Assembly (NCBI GenBank): GCA_016219875.1
Contig: JACRJZ010000158.1
Span: 40,727 to 104,726 of the forward strand
Length of the DNA: 64,000 bases
Direction: 5' to 3'
Origin: Verrucomicrobiota bacterium
Lineage (GTDB): Bacteria > Verrucomicrobiota > Verrucomicrobiia > Limisphaerales > JACRJZ01
In this document: piece after piece, positions 43,914 through 52,495 of the stretch
How positions within the stretch are numbered: position 1 is the stretch's first letter
How the letters are laid out: each line of letters starts with the position of its first letter
Position numbers and translations under genes: made by a program
The notes under the pieces: generated by a model
Databases searched by the model: none
The model's input: only the letters and a program-made list of their open reading frames with translations
Told to the model about the DNA's origin: nothing

Positions 43914-45138
43914 CCCCTCGAACGTCATTGTTGGGCTGGAGGTGGGCACCTCCAAGATTTGTGTCGTGGTCGGCGAAGTCAGCGGCGGCGGCGCGCCCAA
44001 CCTCATCGGCGTGGGCCAATGCAAGTCGCGCGGCGTGCGCAAGGGGGAGATCACCGATGTGGACCAAGTGTCGTCGGACATCCGCGACGCGCTGGCCGAG
44101 GCCGAAGAGATGGCCAACGTGGAGATCCGCAGCGTGTGGCTGGGCGTGAGCGGCGGGCACATTGGCGGCTTCAACAACCACGGCTCCCACCAGGTGCCGT
44201 CCATCGACCGCGAGATCACCGAGGAAGACGTGGAGCACGTGATGAAGAACGCCAAGGTCGCGAACATGGGCGCGGACCGCTACCCGATCCACGTGAACCG
44301 CCACCATTTCACGGTCAACGGCCAACACGGCGTCGTGAACCCGGTCGGCATGTTGGGCCAGAGCCTGGAAGTCGATGTCCACATCACCTTCGGCAATTTC
44401 AACCGGCTGCAAAACCCGGTGCGCGTCGTCAAGGGCCTGCCAATGGAGGTGGAAGGCATCGTCTTCAACGGCTTGGCGTCCGCACTGGCCGTGCTGTTGC
44501 CGGTGCAGAAGCAGCAGGGCACGCTCGTCATCGACATGGGCGGCGGCACGACGGACTACGCGGTCTTTCACGAGGGCCTGGTCCGCCACACCGGCGTGCT
44601 GGCTGTCGGCGGCGATCATCTCACGAACGACCTGGCTTACTTCTTCAAAGTCCCGATCAGCGCCGCGGAGAAGCTGAAGCGGGAACACGGCGGTGTCTTG
44701 GTGGGCGACGATGTGAAGGGCCGCACGTTGACGTTGCCGAGCGAACACGGCCTCCCGGAGAAGTCGGTCAACCTTGAACACCTGCGCCGCATCATGAAGG
44801 AGCGCGTCGAGGAGACATTCCAACTGATCGAAGAGGAATTGGGCGACCGCGATCTGATGAATTGCGTGCGCGCCGGCGTCGTCATTTGCGGCGGCAGCGC
44901 GAACATTCCGGACGTGCTGCGCATGGCGGAAAATGTGTTTCAGGTGCCGGCTTACAAGGGCCGCACCACCGCCATGAGCGGCACGAAGGCCGCGCTGGAC
45001 CAGCCGGAGTTTGCCACCGCCATCGGGCTGGTGCGGTTCGGTGCGCAGCAAGGCCGCGCCAGGAAACGCCGGGCCATCGACGATTTGATCCCGCGGCGGG
45101 TCAAGGAAACGATCGAGCAGTTGTTTGGCCGCGCTTAG
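43906..45138 (+). CDS. ftsA: Division protein FtsA
   Basis: A 410-residue actin-like ATPase. It has GLEVGTSKICVVVGEV, an SHS2/1C region, LVIDMGGGTTDYAVF, ICGGSANIPDVL and a C-terminal amphipathic helix RVKETIEQLFGRA that would anchor FtsZ to the membrane. Length is near that of E. coli FtsA (420). It lies in the conserved ftsQ-ftsA-ftsZ order. Confidence 0.96.
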   Translation: MFDPSNVIVGLEVGTSKICVVVGEVSGGGAPNLIGVGQCKSRGVRKGEITDVDQVSSDIRDALAEAEEMANVEIRSVWLGVSGGHIGGFNNHGSHQVPSIDREITEEDVEHVMKNAKVANMGADRYPIHVNRHHFTVNGQHGVVNPVGMLGQSLEVDVHITFGNFNRLQNPVRVVKGLPMEVEGIVFNGLASALAVLLPVQKQQGTLVIDMGGGTTDYAVFHEGLVRHTGVLAVGGDHLTNDLAYFFKVPISAAEKLKREHGGVLVGDDVKGRTLTLPSEHGLPEKSVNLEHLRRIMKERVEETFQLIEEELGDRDLMNCVRAGVVICGGSANIPDVLRMAENVFQVPAYKGRTTAMSGTKAALDQPEFATAIGLVRFGAQQGRARKRRAIDDLIPRRVKETIEQLFGRA

Positions 45139-45147
45139 AAAGGACCC

Positions 45148-46476
45148 ATGCAAACCGAGCTTCCTCAGAGTGAACCCGCCGGCCTTCAAGCTTTGACCAC
45201 GCCCGCCAGCGCCGCGGCCGGGGCAGTCAAGAAGGCGCTCACGTTGAAAGTCATCGGCGTGGGCGGCGCGGGCGGCAACGCGGTCAGCCATATGGCCCGA
45301 ACGCCGATTGACGGCGTGGACTGCGTCGTCATCAACACCGACGCTGCGGCGCTGGAACGTTGCGCGGTGGCGCACAAGTTGAACCTCGGCGCCAAACTCA
45401 CGCGCGGTCTCGGCGCCGGCGGTGATCCGGAGCGAGGGCGCGCCGCGGCGGAGGAAGACCGCGAGCACTTGAAGGCGCTGTGCCAGGGCGTGGATGTGTT
45501 GTTCGTGGTCGCAGGTTTGGGCGGCGGGACGGGCACGGGCGCGAGTCCGGTGCTGGCCCAGTTGGGGCGGGAAGCCGGCGCGCTGGTGCTCGGGATGGTG
45601 GTGCTGCCGTTCGACTGGGAGGGTTCGCGCCGGCAGCGCCAGGCCCAATTAGGGCTGCACCAGTTGAAAGCGGTGGCCGACGCCGTGATCTGCCTGCCGA
45701 ACCAGAAGTTGTTCACGCTGGTGGCGGACAAGACCAGCGTGGTCGAAGGCTTCGCCGTGGTGCATGACTTGCTGGCGCAAGGCGTGCGCGGGGTGTGGCG
45801 GCTGCTCACGCGGCCCGGCTTGATCAACGTCGATTTCGCCGATGTCTGCACCGTGACGCGCGACCGCCATTCCGAGTGCGCGCTGGCGACCGCCGAGGCG
45901 CAAGGCGAGCATCGCGTGAAGGAAGTCCTGGAGAAACTGCTCAAGCATCCGCTGATGGAGGGCGGCCAGACGCTGGGTGAAGCGGGCACTGTGCTGGTCA
46001 GCCTGGCCGGCGGGCCGGACATCGCGTTCAGCGACGTGAATGGCGTGATGGAGCAGATCAATCGTCATTGCGAGAACGCCCACATCATCACCGGCGCGGC
46101 CATCGAAGAAGGTCACACCGGGCGGCTGGCGGTGACGGTGTTGGCCACGCGCCGGAGCGGCAAAGACAAGGCGGCCGCGGCAACAACCGCGGTGGAGGCG
46201 CTGTTGCCGGAGCCGCCGTTTGTCGATCCGAGCGTGGAGCACCGTCCGCCGTCGCGCTACGTGGCGCCTCCGCCGGTGATCACGCCGGACAACGTGGACC
46301 AATTCATGCCCAACGCTCCGGCGCGGATGAAGAAGCGGGTGCAGAAGATGCAGCAGGGGCAGTTGAACCTGGAGATCATCTCCAAGGGCCGGTTTGAGAA
46401 GAGCGAGCCGACGATCCGTCGCGGGCAGGACCTGGACGTGCCGACGTATCTGCGGCGGAACTTGGTTTTGAATTGA
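45148..46476 (+). CDS. ftsZ: Cell division GTPase FtsZ, divergent
   Basis: A 442-residue FtsZ. The N-terminal GTP site is VIGVGGAGGNAVSHM and the tubulin signature at 125-134 is GGGTGTGASP, where GGGTGTGAAP is usual. The T7 synergy loop at 227-233 keeps both aspartates (NVDFADV), but the following stretch (CTVTRDRHSECALATAEAQ) departs from the usual RTVM...G. The linker is about 95 residues. The C-terminal peptide for FtsA binding ends DLDVPTYLRRN. It should be a functional polymerising GTPase. It is the last dcw gene. Confidence 0.95.
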   Translation: MQTELPQSEPAGLQALTTPASAAAGAVKKALTLKVIGVGGAGGNAVSHMARTPIDGVDCVVINTDAAALERCAVAHKLNLGAKLTRGLGAGGDPERGRAAAEEDREHLKALCQGVDVLFVVAGLGGGTGTGASPVLAQLGREAGALVLGMVVLPFDWEGSRRQRQAQLGLHQLKAVADAVICLPNQKLFTLVADKTSVVEGFAVVHDLLAQGVRGVWRLLTRPGLINVDFADVCTVTRDRHSECALATAEAQGEHRVKEVLEKLLKHPLMEGGQTLGEAGTVLVSLAGGPDIAFSDVNGVMEQINRHCENAHIITGAAIEEGHTGRLAVTVLATRRSGKDKAAAATTAVEALLPEPPFVDPSVEHRPPSRYVAPPPVITPDNVDQFMPNAPARMKKRVQKMQQGQLNLEIISKGRFEKSEPTIRRGQDLDVPTYLRRNLVLN

Positions 46477-46488
46477 GCCGCCGGAAAT

Positions 46489-46526
46489 GAATTTGCCTCG
46501 AACGGTTTCCCATTCGAGGCAAATTC
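46489..46526. terminator. Hairpin between convergent ftsZ and VPDSG-CTERM gene
   Basis: A perfect 14-bp inverted repeat, GAATTTGCCTCGAA (46489-46502) with TTCGAGGCAAATTC (46513-46526), with a 10-nt loop. Its position between two convergent genes suggests a two-way terminator. The base of the stem is A/T-rich, but there is no clear T-tract after it on either strand. Confidence 0.55.
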
Positions 46527-46571
46527 AAAGTGAAACTAGGCCGGGCTGCTTGGCTGCGAGTTCGCGCTCCG

Positions 46572-47399
46572 CTATTGGCGGCGGCGGAAACGACGGCCCA
46601 AGAGGGCCAATCCCGTCAACGCTGCACCGAGAAGGGCGACAGTGGCACCGGAGTCAGGGACGGCGGTGTGGGTGAGGGTCTTGTCTTTGCTGAACCCGAC
46701 TGTGCTTCCTGCGGCAATGTTGAAATCCCACTGGAACGCCCAACTCACGTTGGTCGGCCCGACGGTCGCTCCGCCTGTCGGCGTGTCGGTGAGGGTGGTC
46801 GGGGAAGTGTCGTTCAAGCTGTTGAACAGCGCCGGATTAATGGCGATCTGGCGATGGTCAGGAGTCCTGGAAACCGAGGTTTCGCTTAACTGCAGCCCGT
46901 CGGTGGTGTTCAATTGGACGACACTGCGATCCGTATCGAAATAGGCAGTGTCGTCGTTGGGGGTCCGGTTCAGATCGAAGTCGGAGTATTGGAAGAAATG
47001 GAAATTCAGCATGGAGGAACCCGTGTTCTTGATGGAAATCTGTTCGCTGATGTCGGAGAAACCAGAGCCGGCGCTTCCCCCCAGGAGTGAGTACTTGATC
47101 GTGATCTCAAACGAGCCGTTCCGCCACGTCATGTTCAGGCTCGCCGCGTCCGGCTGCGTGCGGCTGACGGTAGTGAGGGTGTTGATCCCTCTCTCGCCTC
47201 CCGTGTTGCCGACGCGGTACCAAAACCACTGCCGCGCCAACTGGTTCACGCCATCGACCGTCCAGTTCCACATGCCAGCGGTCGAATCGGCATCGACTTG
47301 AGCTGTCGAGTTACCGTCAGTCAAGGTGTAGGTGACAGCGGAAGCCGAACTCGCAAGACCGAGCATGGCGATCAAACCGGCGCATTTGAGCATCTTCAT
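46572..47399 (-). CDS. Secreted VPDSG-CTERM sorting-domain protein
   Basis: A 275-residue protein with a signal peptide (MKMLKCAGLIAMLGLASSASA), a middle of about 220 residues rich in Asn, Thr and Ser, and a terminal sorting signal. The signal is VPDSG at 247-251, a hydrophobic helix (ATVALLGAALTGLALLG) and a basic end RRFRRRQ. VPDSG-CTERM is the Verrucomicrobiota variant of PEP-CTERM and is thought to be cut by a matching exosortase. The gene closes the exosortase locus 12 kb away. I recognise no catalytic domain; it may be a beta-sandwich surface protein. Two close ATGs are possible starts. Confidence 0.85.
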   Translation of the reverse strand: MKMLKCAGLIAMLGLASSASAVTYTLTDGNSTAQVDADSTAGMWNWTVDGVNQLARQWFWYRVGNTGGERGINTLTTVSRTQPDAASLNMTWRNGSFEITIKYSLLGGSAGSGFSDISEQISIKNTGSSMLNFHFFQYSDFDLNRTPNDDTAYFDTDRSVVQLNTTDGLQLSETSVSRTPDHRQIAINPALFNSLNDTSPTTLTDTPTGGATVGPTNVSWAFQWDFNIAAGSTVGFSKDKTLTHTAVPDSGATVALLGAALTGLALLGRRFRRRQ

Positions 47400-47747
47400 A
47401 TTTTTCAAACAGTTGCGTTGTTCTAACTTCGTCGTTCTGTGTCGTGTGCCCGTCAAACTCACCGCTCTCGCGCTTCGTCTAACAAGTCCGCTCCACGTCT
47501 TAGCAGGGAAGGGGCCAGAGTGCTTCTTCCCAAATAAACTTCGTAAACCGCTCAGCTTCAGTGTTACTTGCGACTCGGAACCGGGTCTCACCGCAAGCCA
47601 GCGCAGCGAAATGTAAGCCCTGCCGACGTTTTGCCCCCTTGACGGGTGCTGAATCCAGCAGTTTGAGGCTCAAGGTCTTTGTTTGCAGCATACTGCGGCT
47701 CTGGTTGGCACCCGCGCGCTGTAATCTTCTCCGACAAGCGGTCGCGA
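47400..47747. other. Upstream region of the VPDSG-CTERM gene
   Basis: About 348 bp between the VPDSG gene and the prsR stop. It should hold the promoter of the VPDSG gene on the minus strand. No TGGCAC-N5-TTGC-like sigma-54 site in the right orientation was found, and no clear -35/-10. Confidence 0.5.
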
Positions 47748-49130
47748 TCACTCCTTGGCCCGCTCGGGTTTGGCGATGCCCAGTTTCTCCATCAGTTCGT
47801 AGAAGGTCGGGCGGCTGATGCCCAGTTCAGCGGCGGCAGGAGCGATTTTCCCGCCGTGTCGTTCCAAAGCTCTGGTGACCATCTGCCGTTCCACCTCTTC
47901 CCGAGCTTCCCTCAGGGTCTGGGCCGCTCCCGACTCGGCCGCGGCGGCGAGACCAGTGAGTTCGAGGTCTTCGGCGGTGATGTGGCGGCCTTCCGCCATG
48001 ATGACGGCGCGCTTCACCCGGTTCTCCAGTTCCCGGACGTTGCCCGGCCAGGCGTGCTGCTGCAAGGCTGACAGCGCCGGGCGGCTGAACTCGCAACTTC
48101 CCTTGGTGTTCTCGACGGCAAACTTCTGCAAGAAAGCCTTGGCCAGAAGCAGCGTGTCTCCGGGGCGCTCGCGCAGCGGCGGAATCCTGATCCCCACCAC
48201 GGCCAGCCGGAAGAAGAGGTCTTCGCGGAACTTCCCGTCGGCGATGGATTGTTTGAGGTCCGAGTTGGTCGCCGCGATGATGCGGGCATCCACTTGGATC
48301 GTCTTGCGTCCACCGACGCGCTCAATGGTTTGCTCCTGGAGAAACCGCAGCAGCTTGACCTGCAATTGGAGCGGCAGGTCGCCGATCTCATCGAGAAAGA
48401 GGGTGCCGTTGGAGGCGCTCTCGATCCGGCCCAGGCGTTGCGTGTGGGCCCCGGTGAAGGCCCCTTTCTCATGCCCGAACAACTCGCTTTCGAGCAGGGT
48501 TTCGGGAATGGCCGCGCAGTTGATCGCGATGAAGGGGCCGTCCTTGCGGTGGCTTCGACGGTGGATGGCGAGCGCCGCCATCTCCTTACCGGTCCCGCTT
48601 TCTCCCGTGATCAAGACCGTGGCGTCGGTGGTGGCGACTTTGCGAATGCTGGTGAAGACCTCCTGCATCCGCGGGCTGGTTCCCAGCATGCCCTCGAAAG
48701 CGTCGGCGCTTTGCAGTTGCCGGGCCTGCATGTCCCGATACTCCCGTTCGAGTTGGGCGACGTGGAAGGCCCGTTTGAGGATGACGTTCAACTCTTCAAC
48801 CTGCACCGGCTTGGCGAGGAAATCGTAGGCGCCCTGACCAATCGCCTGAAGGGCGTGGCTTTTCTCCGACTGGCCGGTGATCACGATGATCTTCGCCAGG
48901 CCGTCGAGGGCCAGCAGTTCGCTCAAGGCCGCCAAGCCTTCCTTGGTTTCGGCCACGCAAGGCGGAAGGCCCAAGTCCAGCAAGACCACGGCTGGCCGGC
49001 CCTTCTTGAACGCCTCCACGGCGCTGGGCCGGTCCTCCGCCAGGACCACTGTATAGTCCGCGTTCAGCGCCCACTTCATCTGTGAGCGGATGTCTTCGTC
49101 GTCATCAACCACCAGCAAGGTCGGCTTCAT
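47748..49130 (-). CDS. prsR: Sigma-54-dependent response regulator PrsR
   Basis: A 460-residue NtrC-type regulator. A receiver domain at 1-125 has DDDED and LLDLG. An AAA+ domain has Walker A GESGTGKE, the sigma-54 contact GAFTGA and LFLDEIGDLP. A Fis-type helix-turn-helix is at the end (GKIAPAAAELGISRPTFYELMEKLG). It pairs with the PrsK-like kinase, which it overlaps by 4 nt (ATGA). In Zoogloea, PrsK/PrsR with RpoN drives PEP-CTERM gene expression; the same role here is inference. It would need RpoN, not in the window. Confidence 0.92.
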   Translation of the reverse strand: MKPTLLVVDDDEDIRSQMKWALNADYTVVLAEDRPSAVEAFKKGRPAVVLLDLGLPPCVAETKEGLAALSELLALDGLAKIIVITGQSEKSHALQAIGQGAYDFLAKPVQVEELNVILKRAFHVAQLEREYRDMQARQLQSADAFEGMLGTSPRMQEVFTSIRKVATTDATVLITGESGTGKEMAALAIHRRSHRKDGPFIAINCAAIPETLLESELFGHEKGAFTGAHTQRLGRIESASNGTLFLDEIGDLPLQLQVKLLRFLQEQTIERVGGRKTIQVDARIIAATNSDLKQSIADGKFREDLFFRLAVVGIRIPPLRERPGDTLLLAKAFLQKFAVENTKGSCEFSRPALSALQQHAWPGNVRELENRVKRAVIMAEGRHITAEDLELTGLAAAAESGAAQTLREAREEVERQMVTRALERHGGKIAPAAAELGISRPTFYELMEKLGIAKPERAKE

Positions 49131-51238
49131 GATTGGGCAATCTCTGTGGGAAACAGCACGCGGAAGGTCGAACCCTTTCCCGTTGTGCTGTCCACTTCCA
49201 GGCGTCCGCGGTGGGCCTCGACGATCATTTTGCTGTGATACATGCCGATGCCCATCCCGTTTTTCTTGGTCGTCTTGAACGGCTTGAACAGCGAGCCTTG
49301 GATGAACTCCCGGTCCATCCCACAGCCGTTGTCCGCCACGGACAGAAAAGTCCAGCCGCCGCGCCGGCCGGTTTCCACGCGGATTTCGCCGCGGGCGCCG
49401 ACGGCATCTTTGGCGTTGAGCACCAGGTTCGTCACCACTTTTTCCACTTGGGCCGGATCGATCAGCACCGCGGGCAGCGGGGCCAGTTCAGGAGTCACCA
49501 CCACGTCGGGCAGGTCGCCCACGGACTTCAACGCCGCCCGGACGACGTCGTTGAGATCGGCTTCGACGCGTTTGATTTCCAGCCCCTGGCGCAGCAGGCT
49601 GAACCGTCCGATCAGGTCGTTCAAATGCGTCACGCTCTTCGACAAGCTGCGCAACGCATCGTCGCGGAACTCGGGGTCGCCGAAATGCTCGGACATGTTC
49701 CGCAACATGAGGGACAGGGTGTAGGCCATGTTCTTCAAGTCATGCACAAAGAACGTGGACATGGTCTGGAAGGCCGCCATTTCTTTGGCGCGCAGAATCT
49801 GGTCGGAGAGCTGAATGTTGCGCAAGCTCGCCGCCACTTGGTCGCCGATGCACTTGAGGAGGTCCAGGTCCACGGCGGTCAACCGCACGCCGCTGACGCG
49901 GTCCGCCAGCGCGATCATGCCCAGCACGTCACCGGCGGACACCAGCGGCACGCAGACGCGGTTGCCGCCTTTGGCGAAGAAATCCGGGTTCCACTTCTTC
50001 AAGTCCGCCACCCACGCCTCGCCCTCGCCGTCGAGATCGACCGGTTGCGGACGCGCGCGCATGGCTTTGAGGAGCGCGGCGGAGTCCTGGTCCGAGTCCA
50101 CCAAGGCGCGGGCCGACTGCTCGGCCAGGAGCGTGGACGTGGCGCAGGTGAGTTGCTCGCCTTGCTCGTCCACCAGCCACACCGTCACGGACAGGCAGCC
50201 GAACGTCTCCGAAATCAGCTTGGCCACCGTCCGGCAAAACGCCGTCTTGTCCACCAGCGAGGTGGTGCGTTCGGTGAAGGCGGACCAGACCTTCCGGTAA
50301 TCGTACAGGGGCCGGCTGAAGTGCCGGCTCACGAACAACCGGACCCGCTGGCGCATCCGGTCGGACAGCAACAACACTCCCAGGCCCACCAACGCCAGGA
50401 GCACGAGGAAGGCCTTGATCGGGAACGCCGCGTCGCCGCCCACGGCCTTCACCACGGTGGCGAAGATGCCGACCACGACCAGGTAAATGCCGGCCAGCAG
50501 CGCGAACATCGACCCCTGCAGCACGGCGTGCGAGGGATAGATTTCGATCTCCGGCAGCTTCGCTCGGAACAGCGACACCAGCCCCAGCACACACGCCACC
50601 GCGAGCGCGACGGCATCCACCGCGCACAACGTGGGACTCGTCCACCGGTAGAGCAGGGCTTGGCTGCCGGTGTAGATGCGCACGCCAAACAGCAGCCCCA
50701 GCCCCAGCACCATGTACTTCAACCGCCAGCGCATCGTCCCGACGGAATCGAGGAACGTCCGCTCCAGGTTCGCCAGCAGCAGGATGCTGTTCACCACCAT
50801 GATCCCGTTCAAGACCAGCCCCGCCCAGGCCAGGCGCACGACGATCACCGCGTCCGGGTCCGGCTCCACGTTCGCCACCAAGGCGTCCGGGAACACCAGC
50901 GTCAGCGCCAAGGGCGCGACGAACATGCCCGCCAGCAAAGTGCGCCACTGCTTGAGGAAGGAGCCGGAGTTGGCCCGCGAGTAAATGAGGCTGAAGAGCA
51001 GCCACGCGCCGGGGGCGAAGGCCAGAGCGATCAGCCGGCCCCTTTGCCAGTGGGCGATGTTTTCCGGCACGGCTGTGAAGTCCGCCAGTCCGCCACAGAC
51101 GGCTTCCGCCGCCAGCACGATCATGCCCAGCGCGAAGGTCCAACTCACCAGCGACTTGGCCCCGCGGAGCAGAGCGCCCACGGCGAGTCCCGCCGCGAGA
51201 GTCGCGGCCACGAAACCGGCGATGACACTTGGAGTCAT
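49127..51238 (-). CDS. prsK: PEP-CTERM/exosortase system histidine kinase PrsK
   Basis: A 703-residue membrane kinase. About eight hydrophobic helices in the first 305 residues form the PrsK sensor. A GAF domain lies around 330-480. The phosphoacceptor His is in FFVHDLKNMAYTLSLML near 500, and a HATPase domain with NLVLNAKDA and GCGMDREFI lies near 590-700. This layout is the PrsK family, found only with PEP-CTERM/exosortase loci. It overlaps prsR and follows the OPX lipoprotein gene by 111 nt, so one transcript probably covers export genes and regulators. Confidence 0.9.
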   Translation of the reverse strand: MTPSVIAGFVAATLAAGLAVGALLRGAKSLVSWTFALGMIVLAAEAVCGGLADFTAVPENIAHWQRGRLIALAFAPGAWLLFSLIYSRANSGSFLKQWRTLLAGMFVAPLALTLVFPDALVANVEPDPDAVIVVRLAWAGLVLNGIMVVNSILLLANLERTFLDSVGTMRWRLKYMVLGLGLLFGVRIYTGSQALLYRWTSPTLCAVDAVALAVACVLGLVSLFRAKLPEIEIYPSHAVLQGSMFALLAGIYLVVVGIFATVVKAVGGDAAFPIKAFLVLLALVGLGVLLLSDRMRQRVRLFVSRHFSRPLYDYRKVWSAFTERTTSLVDKTAFCRTVAKLISETFGCLSVTVWLVDEQGEQLTCATSTLLAEQSARALVDSDQDSAALLKAMRARPQPVDLDGEGEAWVADLKKWNPDFFAKGGNRVCVPLVSAGDVLGMIALADRVSGVRLTAVDLDLLKCIGDQVAASLRNIQLSDQILRAKEMAAFQTMSTFFVHDLKNMAYTLSLMLRNMSEHFGDPEFRDDALRSLSKSVTHLNDLIGRFSLLRQGLEIKRVEADLNDVVRAALKSVGDLPDVVVTPELAPLPAVLIDPAQVEKVVTNLVLNAKDAVGARGEIRVETGRRGGWTFLSVADNGCGMDREFIQGSLFKPFKTTKKNGMGIGMYHSKMIVEAHRGRLEVDSTTGKGSTFRVLFPTEIAQS

Positions 51239-51299
51239 TGACCTGTCAGAGAATCGGAATCATGAAAGGACCGGACGTTTGAACCTGGCAACCGCTGTT

Positions 51300-51333
51300 A
51301 ACGCAAAGACGCGAGGACACAAAGGCGCAAGAG
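51300..51333. repeat. Low-complexity ACGCAAAGACGC-type repeat
   Basis: Degenerate copies of ACGCAAAGACGC/GAGGACACAAAGGCGC lie in the 111-nt gap between the OPX lipoprotein and PrsK genes. Another dispersed low-complexity element; no function assigned. Confidence 0.4.
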
Positions 51334-51349
51334 AAAGGAATCGCCCCCG

Positions 51350-52495
51350 TCACTGCGTCTGCAAGTTTCCGAACGGCACCACCGGCCTCACCGGACCGGC
51401 GTTCGGCGAGACCGCCCGCGAGCCTTCGTTCACCGCCATCGTGCGCACGAACTGGTCCAGCATGCTTTCCGCGATCAGGCCCAGCTTCCGCCACGGACTG
51501 AACGGCACGTACACGATGTCGCCCGCCTGCAATCGGATGTCCTGCGCCTGGCCTTGCATGATCTCCTTGAAATCGACCTCCGCGAACCGCGGGTCCGCCA
51601 ATGAGCCGCGGATGATGGCCACTTGCGATACTCGCGCGTACGGCACCGTGCCGCCGACGCTCAGCACGGCCGACAGCAGCGTCATGTCGTCCGCGAACGG
51701 CAACACGGCCGGCGCCCCGACGGCTCCGAGCACGTACACGCTGCGGGTCAGCGCGGAGCGCAAATACACGAAGTCATCCGGCTGCAGGTAGATGTTCTGC
51801 GAGAGGTCGCCCTGACGAATCAACTGGTCGAAGTCCACCGGCAGCAATTTGCCGTGGCGCATGACGAAGCTGCGCTGCAAATCGCAAATGCCGTCCGCGG
51901 CGCCCGCCACCCCCATCGTGCCGCCGGCGCCGGAGATGGCTTCCAAAAGCGTCAGCGGCGCGCTCAGCGAATAGACACCGGGCGAATTGACGTTGCCGAG
52001 GATCCACACCGTCCGGCTGCCCACGCTGCGGAGCGTGATGCTGATGTCCGGCGGCACGCGCAAGTATCGCTTCAGCCCTTTTTCCAGCGTCTGCTTCGCT
52101 TCCGTCAGGGTCAGGCCCCACACGGACGTTCCCGGCAGCAGACTGTAGTAAATTCTTCCGTCCGGTCCCACGACGGCAGTGGCCTTCGACGTGGAGTCGC
52201 CCAAGACCTCGATCTCCAGCAGGTCGCCCGGTCCGATGCGGAAGAGATTTGTGGACGGCTTCAGCCACTCGGCCTCCAGACGGTTCGAGGTGGTCACGAC
52301 GGTGAAAGCCGCGTCGGACAACGAGGCAGCGTTGCTGCCCGTCCGCAGCGCCGGCGCGAAGCTCAACCCGGACGCGTTGGTCCCGGCGGGGCCGGTCGGC
52401 GCGCGCGGGTCAAACCGCGGCCCGTAGTTCTTGCTTTGGCAGCCGGCGGCGAGCGCCAGCACGGCGACGAGCGAAATGAGAAGGACGTGCTTCAT
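51350..52495 (-). CDS. OPX/Wza-like polysaccharide export lipoprotein
   Basis: A 381-residue outer-membrane polysaccharide exporter of the Wza/OPX family. The signal peptide ends in a lipobox (MKHVLLISLVAVLALAAGC, lipidated Cys19). A poly_export domain begins at FRIGPGDLLEIEVLG and is followed by two SLBB-type domains (GNVNSPGVYSL, GAVGAPAVLPF) and a C-terminal amphipathic helix (LGLIAESMLDQF). It is a paralogue of the C-terminal half of the upstream fusion protein. Its ATG overlaps the end of that gene by 4 nt. It should form the outer-membrane pore or a periplasmic ring for the polysaccharide. Confidence 0.9.
   Translation of the reverse strand: MKHVLLISLVAVLALAAGCQSKNYGPRFDPRAPTGPAGTNASGLSFAPALRTGSNAASLSDAAFTVVTTSNRLEAEWLKPSTNLFRIGPGDLLEIEVLGDSTSKATAVVGPDGRIYYSLLPGTSVWGLTLTEAKQTLEKGLKRYLRVPPDISITLRSVGSRTVWILGNVNSPGVYSLSAPLTLLEAISGAGGTMGVAGAADGICDLQRSFVMRHGKLLPVDFDQLIRQGDLSQNIYLQPDDFVYLRSALTRSVYVLGAVGAPAVLPFADDMTLLSAVLSVGGTVPYARVSQVAIIRGSLADPRFAEVDFKEIMQGQAQDIRLQAGDIVYVPFSPWRKLGLIAESMLDQFVRTMAVNEGSRAVSPNAGPVRPVVPFGNLQTQ

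Noticed and set aside
47705..47724. TTGGCAC resembling a sigma-54 -24 element
   Set aside because: The -12 GC is not at the right distance and the site points into the prsR 3' end rather than to the VPDSG gene.
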